From Clostridiaceae bacterium Marseille-Q4149 (GTDB taxonomy: Bacteria; Bacillota; Clostridia; Oscillospirales; Oscillospiraceae), in assembly GCA_018228685.1 (NCBI GenBank), contig CP073691.1:1054001-1118000 (forward strand): DNA of 64,000 nt, written 5' to 3'. Position 1 is the first letter of the stretch. The number at the start of each line of letters is the position of its first letter. The notes under the pieces were generated by a model, which was not told the origin of the DNA, made no database searches, and was given only the letters and a program-made list of their open reading frames with translations. Below are positions 8,170-15,254 of this stretch, piece by piece. The translations under genes were made by a program, and so were the position numbers.

Positions 8170-8671
8170 CCTTTGTGTGGCGAAAACGGGATTGCTCTTT
8201 GAAAACCGAATACCCATTCGCCAAATACCTTCTCTTTGTGATTGTGATGAGCATAAGCGTGTCGAGAGGTACGCCATAACCTGCTGTAAAGCAGAGAGCG
8301 ATAACTACCTACTCAAAATATCGGGCAGCTCCCGATTTCGCCATAACCCACAAAGAGGACAATGATACTCCCGTCCAGTCACAGTCCGAGCGTGATAAAA
8401 CCGTCGCAGGCAATGAGGGCGGCTCTGTCAGAACGACAGTTGGGGTGAAACTCCCGTGGCGTCAGTTCGCTGCTGACCGTTTGGCGACTTCCCAATAGCA
8501 TTTCGGGGTGTCGAGGACAAATTGAAATGCTTTCTCATAGCAGCCAGACGCAAGGCGGTCAAAAGAACAGAGATATTGTTTATGCTCTCCCGACCTTAAA
8601 TACTTCCTTGTGTTTGGCTGCCTACATAGGCAGAAAACCTCTGCCTAAATCATATTGGGAGGTCAAACATA
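8170..8671 (+). other. About 500-bp stretch without a convincing gene
   Basis: Open frames here are short and lack good ribosome sites or recognisable domains. Short hairpins are visible, for example CTGTC-GACAG near 8430 and CTGCCTA-TAGGCAG at 8618-8633, close to the start of the MazF-like gene. It could hold a non-coding RNA, a transfer origin or decayed sequence; I cannot tell which. Confidence 0.4.
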
Positions 8672-9031
8672 ATGGAATTGACTATCAAGCGTGGCGACAT
8701 TTATTATGCAGAGCTAAACCCCGTTATCGGCTCTGAACAGGGCGGCACAAGACCCGTACTTATCATTTCCAACGATATAGGCAACAAGCATAGCCCTACG
8801 GTCATTATCGCCCCTATCACAAGTCGGGTACACACAAAAGCAAAAATACCTACGCACACCTTAATTAAAGACTTCGACGGTCTGGATAAGAACTCAATTA
8901 TATTGTTTGAACAAATCCGCACCATAGACAAGCAACGCCTGCGAGAGTACTTAGGAACTCTTGACAGGCGTTTTATTCATTGCGCAGACAAAGCCCTTGC
9001 CATCAGCATCGGGCTTGCAAAAAAGGATTAG
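8672..9031 (+). CDS. MazF/PemK-like toxin
   Basis: 119 residues, the family's usual length. [22 protein letters not shown] at the N-terminus is the MazF/PemK signature, and [13 protein letters not shown] is the conserved C-terminal core. MazF proteins are sequence-specific endoribonucleases. No antitoxin precedes it: the upstream ~500 bp has no MazE-like frame, and the following small gene is not a clear antitoxin. It starts at the ATG with GGGAGG upstream. It may act as a solitary regulator or be neutralized in trans. Its place between the sigma-like gene and the recombinase suggests a role in element maintenance. Confidence 0.88.
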   Translation: MELTIKRGDIYYAELNPVIGSEQGGTRPVLIISNDIGNKHSPTVIIAPITSRVHTKAKIPTHTLIKDFDGLDKNSIILFEQIRTIDKQRLREYLGTLDRRFIHCADKALAISIGLAKKD

Positions 9032-9096
9032 CTCTCTCGTTATACGGTACAAGCGGTAGCTCATATACATTAGAAACGAGGGAGGTGTTGCGGCTG

Positions 9097-9300
9097 TTGC
9101 ATAGAGAATTTGTTTATGTTGGCGACCCTGTTCCAGAATTAAACGAGCAGGAACACGCTGCGTTCCTTATGAATATCCATAAGTCGATACTCCTTTCTTT
9201 GGAGAAAAGAAAGCTGCTGACACATTCTCAGCGGGAACGCTGTTTGGTCGAGCTTGAAAAGCAATATAGTAGGGAGCAAAAAAGCAGACGCCGAGCATAA
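9097..9300 (+). CDS. Small recombinase-adjacent protein
   Basis: Start uncertain: TTG at 9097 has GGGAGG 11 bases upstream, and TTG at 9088 is the alternative. About 67 residues, acidic then basic, predicted helical, ending in a Lys/Arg-rich tail. No domain is recognised. Small genes in this position, just before the large serine recombinase of CTn elements, may be recombination directionality factors or accessory DNA-binding proteins. That is inference from position only. Confidence 0.55.
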   Translation: MHREFVYVGDPVPELNEQEHAAFLMNIHKSILLSLEKRKLLTHSQRERCLVELEKQYSREQKSRRRA

Positions 9301-9315
9301 CGCTTGGCGTTTTTA
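9288..9315 (+). terminator. Terminator between the small gene and the recombinase
   Basis: ACGCCGAGC pairs with GCTTGGCGT (9302-9310), followed by TTTT. The stop codon of the small gene lies inside the loop region. Confidence 0.7.
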
Positions 9316-9346
9316 CATAGCCGAGTAAAAAAACAAATTTGCACAT

Positions 9347-9375
9347 TCGACACCGCACTCTCTTTTTTCTATAAT
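9347..9375 (+). promoter_or_regulatory. Promoter of the serine recombinase
   Basis: TCGACA (9347-9352), a 17-bp spacer and a perfect TATAAT (9370-9375). The recombinase has its own transcription start, about 30-35 bp before the ATG. Confidence 0.7.
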
Positions 9376-9415
9376 TAAATACAGTAACAAAGTTTACTGA
9401 GAAAGGAGCTTCGCT

Positions 9416-11098
9416 ATGATAAATAGATATGAACGCCTAAACCAAGAGCTGAAGATGGTTGAAACGAAAAGAAAGGTAGCTGCATACTGCCGAGTTTCAA
9501 CGGACAATGAAGACCAAGCCAATTCGTTTGAAAGCCAACAGCGGTATTTCAGACAGTATATTGAGCGCAATCCCGATTGGGAGCTTTATGAGATTTTTGC
9601 CGATGAGGGCATTTCTGGCACGAATACAAAGAAGCGTAAAGAGTTTAACCGTATGATAGCGTGTGCCAAGAATGGCGACTTTGATTTGATTATCACCAAG
9701 GAGATTTCCCGTTTTGCGAGAAACACCCTTGATAGTATATATTACACCCGTGAATTGAAAAAGCACGGCGTCGGTGTTATATTTATGAATGACAATATCA
9801 ACACCTTAGACGGCGATGCAGAGCTTCGTCTGGCGATTATGTCCTCTATTGCACAGGAAGAAAGCCGCAAGACTTCCGAGCGTGTGAAGTGGGGACAAAA
9901 ACGCCAGATGGAACAAGGCGTTGTGTTCGGCAGAAGTATGTTGGGCTACGATGTCGATGGCGGCAAAATGACTATCAACGAGGAAGGCGCAAAGGTTGTA
10001 CGCCTTATCTTCCATAAGTTTGTCAATGAGGGCAAAGGAACGCACGTCATCGCCCGTGAGCTTCGTGAGGAAGGTATCAGCCCTATGCGGGTCAAGGAAT
10101 GGAGCAACACGGTTATTCTGCGAGTGATACGCAATGAGAAATACTGCGGCGACTTGGTGCAGAAAAAGACCTATACGCCCGACTTCCTATCTCACGAAAA
10201 GAAGTACAACCGTGGGCAAGAGGAATTTGTTATCATTAAAGACCATCACGAGCCGATTATCTCCCGTGAGTTATTCGATGAAGCAAACCGCATTTTAGAT
10301 GCAAAGTCACTTTCGCAGGAGGGCAAGGCAAAGCACTCTAACCGCTATCCGTTCTCTGGCAAAATCAAATGCGGCTGCTGCGGCTCAAGCTATGTGGCAA
10401 GGTATAAAACCAGAAAAGACGGCAGCCGATATAAGGCGTGGCGCTGCAACGAAGCCGCAAAGCACGGAAGCCCCCATATCGACAAGGCAGGAAATCAAGT
10501 CGGCTGTACGGGCTTGTCTATCCGCAATGAGGATGCGACCCACATTATGTATCTCGTAACCAAGAGCCTTAAATACAACAGAAACAAAATCATAAATAAC
10601 CTAACTGCCGTTATTCAATCTATCATTGCTATGGATACGACGGGTACGGATGTCCTAAAGCTGCAAGAGCAGATTAAGAAGATTGAGGGCAAACGGGCTA
10701 ATCTGATTGACCTGTATATGTCCAATCTAATCAACAAGGATGAATTTACCGCCACCCGTGCAAGCTGCGATGCGGAAATCGAGGAGCTTCAATCTATCAT
10801 TGAAAGCGTGGATAAACAACGGGAAATGATAGAGCAGCAACAGCAACTCCTAAAGGAGATTGAGGACGCAATCAAAGAGATTGTCAGCGGCGTGGAGTAC
10901 GAAGATGAGTTCTATAAGCACATTTTAGACAAGATGGTAGTTCAAGATAAGGACAACATAGATGTATATCTGAATTTGCTTCCTATGAAGTGGAGCTATA
11001 CGGTTGCAAAAGCATCAAAAAAAGCCGTAGCCTCTGAATGGAACATTTCAGAGGCTTCTCTACCGATGTCCGTCAGCAGGGCCTTCAGTTCCGGATAG
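9416..11098 (+). CDS. Large serine recombinase (integrase) of the element
   Basis: 560 residues. The N-terminal resolvase domain (about 15-165) has the catalytic serine in AAYCRVSTD. A recombinase domain follows (about 180-290), then a zinc ribbon (CGCCGSS near 323 with a later Cys pair) and a long coiled coil (about 425-490) typical of large serine integrases. It cuts and rejoins attachment sites without a replicative step. The start has AAAGGAG seven bases upstream. Odd: codons 550-560 and the stop (11,063-11,098) are host DNA, antisense to cotJC, so the protein made in the integrated state has a different C-terminus from the one encoded by the excised circle. Confidence 0.95.
   Translation: MINRYERLNQELKMVETKRKVAAYCRVSTDNEDQANSFESQQRYFRQYIERNPDWELYEIFADEGISGTNTKKRKEFNRMIACAKNGDFDLIITKEISRFARNTLDSIYYTRELKKHGVGVIFMNDNINTLDGDAELRLAIMSSIAQEESRKTSERVKWGQKRQMEQGVVFGRSMLGYDVDGGKMTINEEGAKVVRLIFHKFVNEGKGTHVIARELREEGISPMRVKEWSNTVILRVIRNEKYCGDLVQKKTYTPDFLSHEKKYNRGQEEFVIIKDHHEPIISRELFDEANRILDAKSLSQEGKAKHSNRYPFSGKIKCGCCGSSYVARYKTRKDGSRYKAWRCNEAAKHGSPHIDKAGNQVGCTGLSIRNEDATHIMYLVTKSLKYNRNKIINNLTAVIQSIIAMDTTGTDVLKLQEQIKKIEGKRANLIDLYMSNLINKDEFTATRASCDAEIEELQSIIESVDKQREMIEQQQQLLKEIEDAIKEIVSGVEYEDEFYKHILDKMVVQDKDNIDVYLNLLPMKWSYTVAKASKKAVASEWNISEASLPMSVSRAFSSG
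11029..11056. repeat. Inverted repeat at the right end of the element
   Basis: AGCCTCTGAA (11029-11038) is repeated inverted at 11047-11056, a perfect 10-bp arm with an 8-bp loop, ending about 5 bp from the junction. On the minus strand it is followed shortly by a T-rich run, so it could stop transcripts entering from cotJC or be part of the recombinase-binding site. Confidence 0.7.
11057..11067. other. Right attachment junction (element/cotJC)
   Basis: The cotJC frame matches its family up to the Gly codon ending at 11062, then diverges into element sequence. The exact crossover dinucleotide cannot be fixed without the left junction or an empty site. Confidence 0.75.
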
Positions 11099-11247
11099 GG
11101 CATGGAGTACCGCTGGCTCAGATAGCGCAGAGACGCTCCCAGCTCGCCGTCCGGACCACCGTACTGGCTGATGATAAACGCCGCCAGCTTGGGGTTGGGA
11201 TTGGCGATGCGCACGGGGTACTGCAGCTTCTTTTCATATACAAACAT
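11062..11247 (-). pseudogene. cotJC: Spore coat protein CotJC, 5' part, interrupted by the element
   Basis: 62 codons are recognisable: a start like VYEKKLQYPV, then GGPDGELGASLRYLSQRY and LKALLTDIG, all characteristic of CotJC (manganese catalase family, usually about 190 residues). After DIG the family continues with TEELAHLE; here it changes to unrelated residues and stops at 10996. The ATG overlaps the stop of cotJAB (ATGA). Family role: a polypeptide of the spore coat made in the mother cell, with a di-manganese ferritin-like fold. The C-terminal part, with most metal ligands, should lie to the left of the element. It is inactive unless the element excises. Confidence 0.9.
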
Positions 11248-11708
11248 CAGTCCGAACCTCCTTCATCCCAGGGCCACGGATCGTTGAGCCACCGATAGCC
11301 GCCCTCCGTGACGGTGGTCTGGGTCAGGGGGCCGTACTGCTCCTGATACCGGGCGCGGCCCTCCCTGGCCAGGGCGATATACTTCCAGTACAGGTTCAGG
11401 ACCTCCTGGTCGTCGGCGTGGGTCACCAGATACAGCCCCAGCTCGTCAATGGCAAAATCCAGGGCCATCAGCTCCGACAGGGCGTTGTTGGCCGCCGGGA
11501 ACCGGCTGCGCAGCTCCTTATGAAACGGCAGGTCCAGCCCTGGAAACAACGTTCCCTGCTGCAGGGCCTCCCGCTGGTCATACCGGGGCGGGTCCTGCTG
11601 CTGCATGGCCACAAAGGGAAAGGCCAGCGCCCCGCAGCCGCCGGGGAGACTGCCCTGGTTCTGCGGACACCCATTGGCAGGGGTGCAGCTGCTTGTTTCT
11701 GTGTACAA
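11247..11708 (-). CDS. CotJA-CotJB fusion spore coat protein
   Basis: The start is the TTG at 11708, preceded by AAGGAGG with ideal spacing; the much longer open frame upstream lacks any family match. 153 residues: residues ~27-62 match CotJA (REALQQGTLFPGLDLPF) and ~75-148 match CotJB (ELMALDFAIDELGLYL, then LNDPWPWD). In Bacillus these are two separate genes, cotJA and cotJB, followed by cotJC. The fused gene overlaps cotJC by 4 bp, so the operon order is kept. The products assemble in the spore coat and need each other for incorporation in Bacillus. Confidence 0.85.
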   Translation of the reverse strand: MYTETSSCTPANGCPQNQGSLPGGCGALAFPFVAMQQQDPPRYDQREALQQGTLFPGLDLPFHKELRSRFPAANNALSELMALDFAIDELGLYLVTHADDQEVLNLYWKYIALAREGRARYQEQYGPLTQTTVTEGGYRWLNDPWPWDEGGSD

Positions 11709-11824
11709 GGGGATTCCTCCTTCACAAATCGTGGGTATGGCCCCCGCGCGGGGGCTCACTCCAGTATATGTGCCCCTCCCCCGGCGGGAAACGGGGGATT
11801 CCCTTTTATCGGAAAATGTGGTAT

Positions 11825-11854
11825 GGTATAGAAAACGCATCCCCTGCATACGGT
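11825..11854 (+). promoter_or_regulatory. Possible sigma-E/sigma-G promoter of cwlD
   Basis: GGTATA (11825-11830), 16 bp, then CATACGGT (11847-11854) resembles sporulation promoters (-10 CATACAnT or CATACTA). It lies about 20 bp before the cwlD ATG. cwlD is expressed during sporulation in Bacillus, which fits. Confidence 0.45.
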
Positions 11855-11874
11855 GAGCCGAAGGGGGTGCGGAG

Positions 11875-12594
11875 ATGATCGTTATACTTCGCCGCCGGTA
11901 TCTTGCGGCGGCTGCGGCGGTGCTGCTGCTGGCGGGAGCCGCCGCCGTCCTGCGGCCGGGACGGCCTGCCGCTGTAAACGCTGCCGGAGCGGGCTGCCGG
12001 ACCATCGTTCTGGACGCTGGACATGGCGGCGAGGACGGCGGCGCGGTGTCCCCGGACGGGGTGGTGGAAAGCGACCTGAACCTGGCCATCACCCGGCGGC
12101 TGCGGGATGTGCTGCTGTTTCTGGGCCGGGATACCGTGCTGACCCGGACGGGGGGGGACGCGATTTATTCGCCGGAGGCCGTCACCCTGCGGGAGAAGAA
12201 GGTGTCGGACCTGAAAAACCGGGTGGACCTGATCAACAGCCAGCCGGAGGCGGTGCTCATCAGCATCCACCAGAACAGTATGCCCGACCACCCGTCGGTC
12301 CATGGGGCTCAGGTGTTTTATAACGGCGCGGCCTCCGGCCCACGGCTGGGCGAGACGGTCCAGGCGGCCCTGAACGGCGCCGTCAACGCCGGAAACGGGA
12401 AAAACGCCAAGGCCATCGACAGCACCATCTATCTGATGAAAAATGTACAATGTCCCGCCATTTTAGTGGAGTGTGGCTTTCTGTCCAACCGGACGGAAAC
12501 CGGGCAGCTACTGACCGGCGGGTATCAGCTGAAGCTGGCGGTGTGCATCGCCGCCGGATTTCTCCAGCACGACACGGAGGGAGCAAGCGCATGA
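11875..12594 (+). CDS. cwlD: Germination-specific N-acetylmuramoyl-L-alanine amidase CwlD
   Basis: 239 residues. An N-terminal hydrophobic signal or anchor (about 8-28) is followed by an Amidase_3 domain: zinc-binding DAGHGGEDGG near 48, SIHQNS near 132 and VECGFLSN near 198. Length and the radA neighbour fit CwlD. In Bacillus it cleaves the peptide from muramic acid during cortex synthesis so that muramic-delta-lactam can form and germination enzymes can act. AAGGGGG lies eight bases before the ATG. The stop overlaps the radA start (ATGA). Confidence 0.9.
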   Translation: MIVILRRRYLAAAAAVLLLAGAAAVLRPGRPAAVNAAGAGCRTIVLDAGHGGEDGGAVSPDGVVESDLNLAITRRLRDVLLFLGRDTVLTRTGGDAIYSPEAVTLREKKVSDLKNRVDLINSQPEAVLISIHQNSMPDHPSVHGAQVFYNGAASGPRLGETVQAALNGAVNAGNGKNAKAIDSTIYLMKNVQCPAILVECGFLSNRTETGQLLTGGYQLKLAVCIAAGFLQHDTEGASA

Positions 12595-13952
12595 AAACCA
12601 AAACCATATTTTACTGCACCGAGTGCGGCAACGAGACCCCCAAGTGGGCGGGACGCTGCCCGGCCTGCGGCGCATGGAACAGCATCGTGGAGCAGGCGGA
12701 TAAGCCGGTGAAATCCGGCAGAAAGCCAGCGTCGGCGAGGGCTGTAAAGCCTGTTCCCATTACAGAGATCGGCACGGCGGACGAGATCCGCTTTTCCACC
12801 GGTATGGGGGAGTTGGACCGGGTTTTGGGCGGCGGCGCGGTGAAAGGCTCCCTGGTGCTGGTGGGCGGCGCGCCGGGTATCGGCAAATCCACCCTGATGC
12901 TCCAGATCTGCAAGAAGCTGGGGGAGTTCGCCCGGGTGCTGTATGTGTCCGGTGAGGAGTCGGCCCACCAGCTGAAGCTGCGGGCCCAGCGCCTGGACGC
13001 GGAGAGCGATAATCTGTACGTTCTGTCGGAGACCTGCCTGGGCAATATCTTAGAGTGCGTCCGCAGCGAGCAGCCGGACGTGCTGATCGTGGACTCCATC
13101 CAGACCCTGTATAACGAGGACCTGGATTCCCCCGCCGGAGGGGTGGGACAGGTGAAGGACTGCACCATGGCCCTGATGCAGCTGGCCAAGGGCCAGGGGG
13201 TCACCGTGTTTGTCATCGGCCATGTGAACAAGGAGGGCTCCATCGCCGGGCCTAAGGTCCTGGAGCACATGGTGGACTGCGTGCTGTATTTCGAGGGGGA
13301 CCAGCATATGACCTATCGGATCCTCCGGGCGGCCAAGAACCGTTTCGGCGCCACCAACGAGATCGGCGTGTTCGAGATGATGGACCGCGGCCTGCGGGAG
13401 GTGGAAAACCCCTCGGAGATGCTGCTGTCCGGGCGGCCCAAGGACGCCCCCGGCACCTGCGTCACCTGCGCCATGGAGGGGGCCAGGCCCGTTCTGGCGG
13501 AGGTGCAGGCCCTGATCGCCCCGGCCAGCGCCTCCAACCCCCGGCGCATGAGCAACGGCTTCGACTATAACCGGGCGGCCATGCTGCTGGCGGTGCTGGA
13601 GAAGCGGGGCGGGCTGAAGGTGTCCCAGTGCGACGCCTATCTGAACATCATCGGCGGGCTGACCCTGGAGGAACCGGCGGCGGACCTGGCGGCGGTGGTG
13701 GCCATCGCCTCCAGCTATCTGGACAAGCCCGTGCCGGACCATATGGCGGCCATCGGCGAGGTGGGCCTCTCCGGGGAGATCCGCTCCATCAGCCACCTGG
13801 AGCAGCGGCTGACCGAGGTGCACCGTCTGGGCTTCACCCAGTGCATGATCCCGGCCCGCCGGGCCCGGGAGCTCAAGCCCCTGCCGGGGCTGGAGCTGCT
13901 GCCGGTGCAGAACATCGCCCAGGCCCTGCGCCTGCTGGTCCGGGAGAAATAA
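12591..13952 (+). CDS. radA: DNA repair protein RadA
   Basis: 453 residues from the ATG at 12591, which overlaps the cwlD stop. Domain order: N-terminal zinc finger (CTECGNETPKWAGRCPACG, residues 9-27), a RecA-like ATPase with Walker A GGAPGIGKST near 97, the RadA-specific KNRFG motif near 250, and the C-terminal Lon-like domain. RadA (Sms) is a DnaB-like helicase that drives branch migration in recombination and repair. The gene is complete. No C-terminal DisA gene follows in this window, unlike in many Firmicutes. Confidence 0.96.
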   Translation: MKTKTIFYCTECGNETPKWAGRCPACGAWNSIVEQADKPVKSGRKPASARAVKPVPITEIGTADEIRFSTGMGELDRVLGGGAVKGSLVLVGGAPGIGKSTLMLQICKKLGEFARVLYVSGEESAHQLKLRAQRLDAESDNLYVLSETCLGNILECVRSEQPDVLIVDSIQTLYNEDLDSPAGGVGQVKDCTMALMQLAKGQGVTVFVIGHVNKEGSIAGPKVLEHMVDCVLYFEGDQHMTYRILRAAKNRFGATNEIGVFEMMDRGLREVENPSEMLLSGRPKDAPGTCVTCAMEGARPVLAEVQALIAPASASNPRRMSNGFDYNRAAMLLAVLEKRGGLKVSQCDAYLNIIGGLTLEEPAADLAAVVAIASSYLDKPVPDHMAAIGEVGLSGEIRSISHLEQRLTEVHRLGFTQCMIPARRARELKPLPGLELLPVQNIAQALRLLVREK

Positions 13953-14018
13953 TCCGGGCAGGGGAGGCACTCTTTGGCACATAAAGGGCACATTTTGGGA
14001 GAAAATGGAATAATTGTC

Positions 14019-14047
14019 TTGACAGTGGGGCTGTAAGGGTTTATCCT
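14019..14047 (+). promoter_or_regulatory. Sigma-A promoter before a small gene
   Basis: TTGACA (14019-14024), 17 bp, TATCCT (14042-14047). It lies after radA and before the 57-residue frame at 14107. Confidence 0.6.
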
Positions 14048-14106
14048 GTTACCGTGAGAAACGCCCGGCGGACTGGGCCGGGTATGCGGAAAGGAGCATC
14101 CCCGTC

Positions 14107-14280
14107 GTGATTGAGTTGACGGATCTGCCGGATGGCGCACTGGAAGACATGAAACGTTATGTGTCCTATGCCTGGCCGCCGGGGCGCATCGCTCAGCTGC
14201 TGAACCGCGCGTATGATCTGAACCTGACTCGCGAGACCGTCATTGGCATGCTCCGCCGGTTGAAGCACGAATGTGAATAA
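14107..14280 (+). CDS. Small protein of 57 residues, unknown function
   Basis: GTG start at 14107, with AAAGGAG ten bases upstream. It is framed by its own promoter and a terminator that begins right after the stop. The sequence is helical and basic at the end (RETVIGMLRRLKHE), with PPGRIAQLLNRAYDLNLT before it. It resembles a single helix-turn-helix-like or three-helix unit, but no family is recognised. Compact promoter-gene-terminator spacing supports a real gene. Confidence 0.55.
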   Translation: MIELTDLPDGALEDMKRYVSYAWPPGRIAQLLNRAYDLNLTRETVIGMLRRLKHECE

Positions 14281-14286
14281 AAATTT

Positions 14287-14326
14287 GAGCATCCCCTCCG
14301 GGCGCGGAAGGGATGCTCTGTTTTTG
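14287..14326. terminator. Terminator, probably bidirectional
   Basis: GAGCATCCC pairs with GGGATGCTC (14310-14318), T-rich on the plus side and A-rich before it. It separates the small gene from the convergent minus-strand operon. Confidence 0.75.
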
Positions 14327-14338
14327 ATTTTTGAGGAA

Positions 14339-14593
14339 TCAGGCGTTGTTCTTTTCCTGCTCCCTGCGGTCCTGCTCCTCCAGCTGGCGCTTGGTGCGGC
14401 GCAGGTCCACGATCATCAGAACCGCCGACAGCACGCAGGCCACAAACAGGATATAATACACCGCCTGGCCCAGATAGATCCCGGCCAGCAGGAACAGCAC
14501 AGCCAGAGCCGCCAGAATAAAGGTGATGTCCACCTGCTTGCGGCGCTTTTTCGTGCGGCGGAGAATTTCCAGTCTCTTTTCGTTGTCGTCCAT
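14339..14593 (-). CDS. Small membrane protein, unknown
   Basis: 84 residues with two hydrophobic helices (about 24-41 and 46-62) between a basic N-terminus (RRTKKRRKQ) and a charged C-terminus (RREQEKNN). No family is recognised. It is the last gene of the hflX-GNAT-yigZ operon, 25 bp after yigZ, and is preceded by GGGAG. It is probably an inner-membrane helper or scaffold protein; that is only a guess from topology. Confidence 0.7.
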   Translation of the reverse strand: MDDNEKRLEILRRTKKRRKQVDITFILAALAVLFLLAGIYLGQAVYYILFVACVLSAVLMIVDLRRTKRQLEEQDRREQEKNNA

Positions 14594-14618
14594 GTTGCGT
14601 CTCCCTTTCTGTAATCTA

Positions 14619-15254
14619 TCAGATGTCCTCCCGGGGACCCGGGCGCAGCTCCGTTCCGGACAGTTCCAGCCGCAGCCGTCCGGCGGACAGCTCTGTCAGC
14701 CGGTCCTGCAGCCGCCGGGGGGCGTCCTCCGGCAGGGACAGGGTCAAAGCCACCTCCGCCCCGTAGTCCACGGCGTCCACGGTGCCGCCGACGGCCTGCA
14801 CCTCCAGCTTCACCCGCTCCAGCAGGGGATAGGGACAGGTGCAGCGGGCCGCGGTCCACAGGCCCATGGCCGCCACGCCCGCGGCGGCCAGCGCATCCCG
14901 GGCGCTTTTGCTGTAGGCCCGGGTAAGCCCTCCGGCCCCCAGCAGGATGCCGCCGAAATAGCGGGTCACCACGCACAGAACGTTGGTGACGTGCTCCCGC
15001 TGGAACACCGCCAGCATAGGCTGACCGGCGGTGCCCTGAGGCTCGCCGTCGTCGCTGTAGCGGACCACGCTGCCGCCCAGCAGATAGCACCAGCAGTTGT
15101 GCCGGGCGTCGTAGTGCTGCTTCTTCACCCGGCGCAGCAGCTCCTGGGCCTGGTCCTCGCTGTCCACCGGCCACACATGGCCAATGAAGCGGGAGCGCTT
15201 TTCCACAAATTCGCTTTCCGCCTCCTGATAGGGAACGTAAATTTTATCCCCCAT
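14619..15254 (-). CDS. yigZ: YigZ/IMPACT family protein
   Basis: 211 residues from the ATG at 15254, inside the end of the GNAT gene. It has the YigZ signature: KKSRF-like EKRSRFIGHV near 18, YSDDGEPQGTAG near 67, and VTRYFGGILLGAGGL near 93. The C-terminal DUF1949 domain is present. The family is related to the eukaryotic translation regulator IMPACT; the bacterial role is not settled. It overlaps the upstream acetyltransferase gene by 11 bp, which indicates coupling. Confidence 0.92.
   Translation of the reverse strand: MGDKIYVPYQEAESEFVEKRSRFIGHVWPVDSEDQAQELLRRVKKQHYDARHNCWCYLLGGSVVRYSDDGEPQGTAGQPMLAVFQREHVTNVLCVVTRYFGGILLGAGGLTRAYSKSARDALAAAGVAAMGLWTAARCTCPYPLLERVKLEVQAVGGTVDAVDYGAEVALTLSLPEDAPRRLQDRLTELSAGRLRLELSGTELRPGPREDI

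Larger units (their letters stand above)
1..11061 (+). mobile_element. Right part of a Tn1549/CTn-type integrative conjugative element inserted in cotJC
   Basis: Seen: a PrgI-VirB4 conjugation pair, a sigma-70 region 4 regulator, a MazF-like protein and a terminal large serine recombinase, all on the plus strand and all clearly AT-richer than the DNA after about 11,062. The order is typical of clostridial CTn/Tn1549-like elements. The right boundary is set by the point where the cotJC reading frame on the minus strand stops matching its family (after codon 62, base 11,062). The left end is outside the window. Relaxase, VirD4 and other transfer genes would lie to the left and cannot be seen. 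The truncated sortase and frameshifted KTR gene suggest partial decay. Confidence 0.9.

Noticed and set aside
8177..8365. 62-codon open frame in the element's non-coding stretch
   Set aside because: No RBS, no domain, and it begins just after a strong terminator.
11701..11800. Sporulation promoter for the cotJ operon
   Set aside because: A CATATACT -10-like sequence is present on the minus strand near 11,773, but no matching -35 at the right distance was found, so it is not listed.
11709..12092. N-terminal extension of the CotJAB frame to 281 codons
   Set aside because: The extension overlaps cwlD and its promoter and has no family match; the TTG at 11708 has an ideal RBS.
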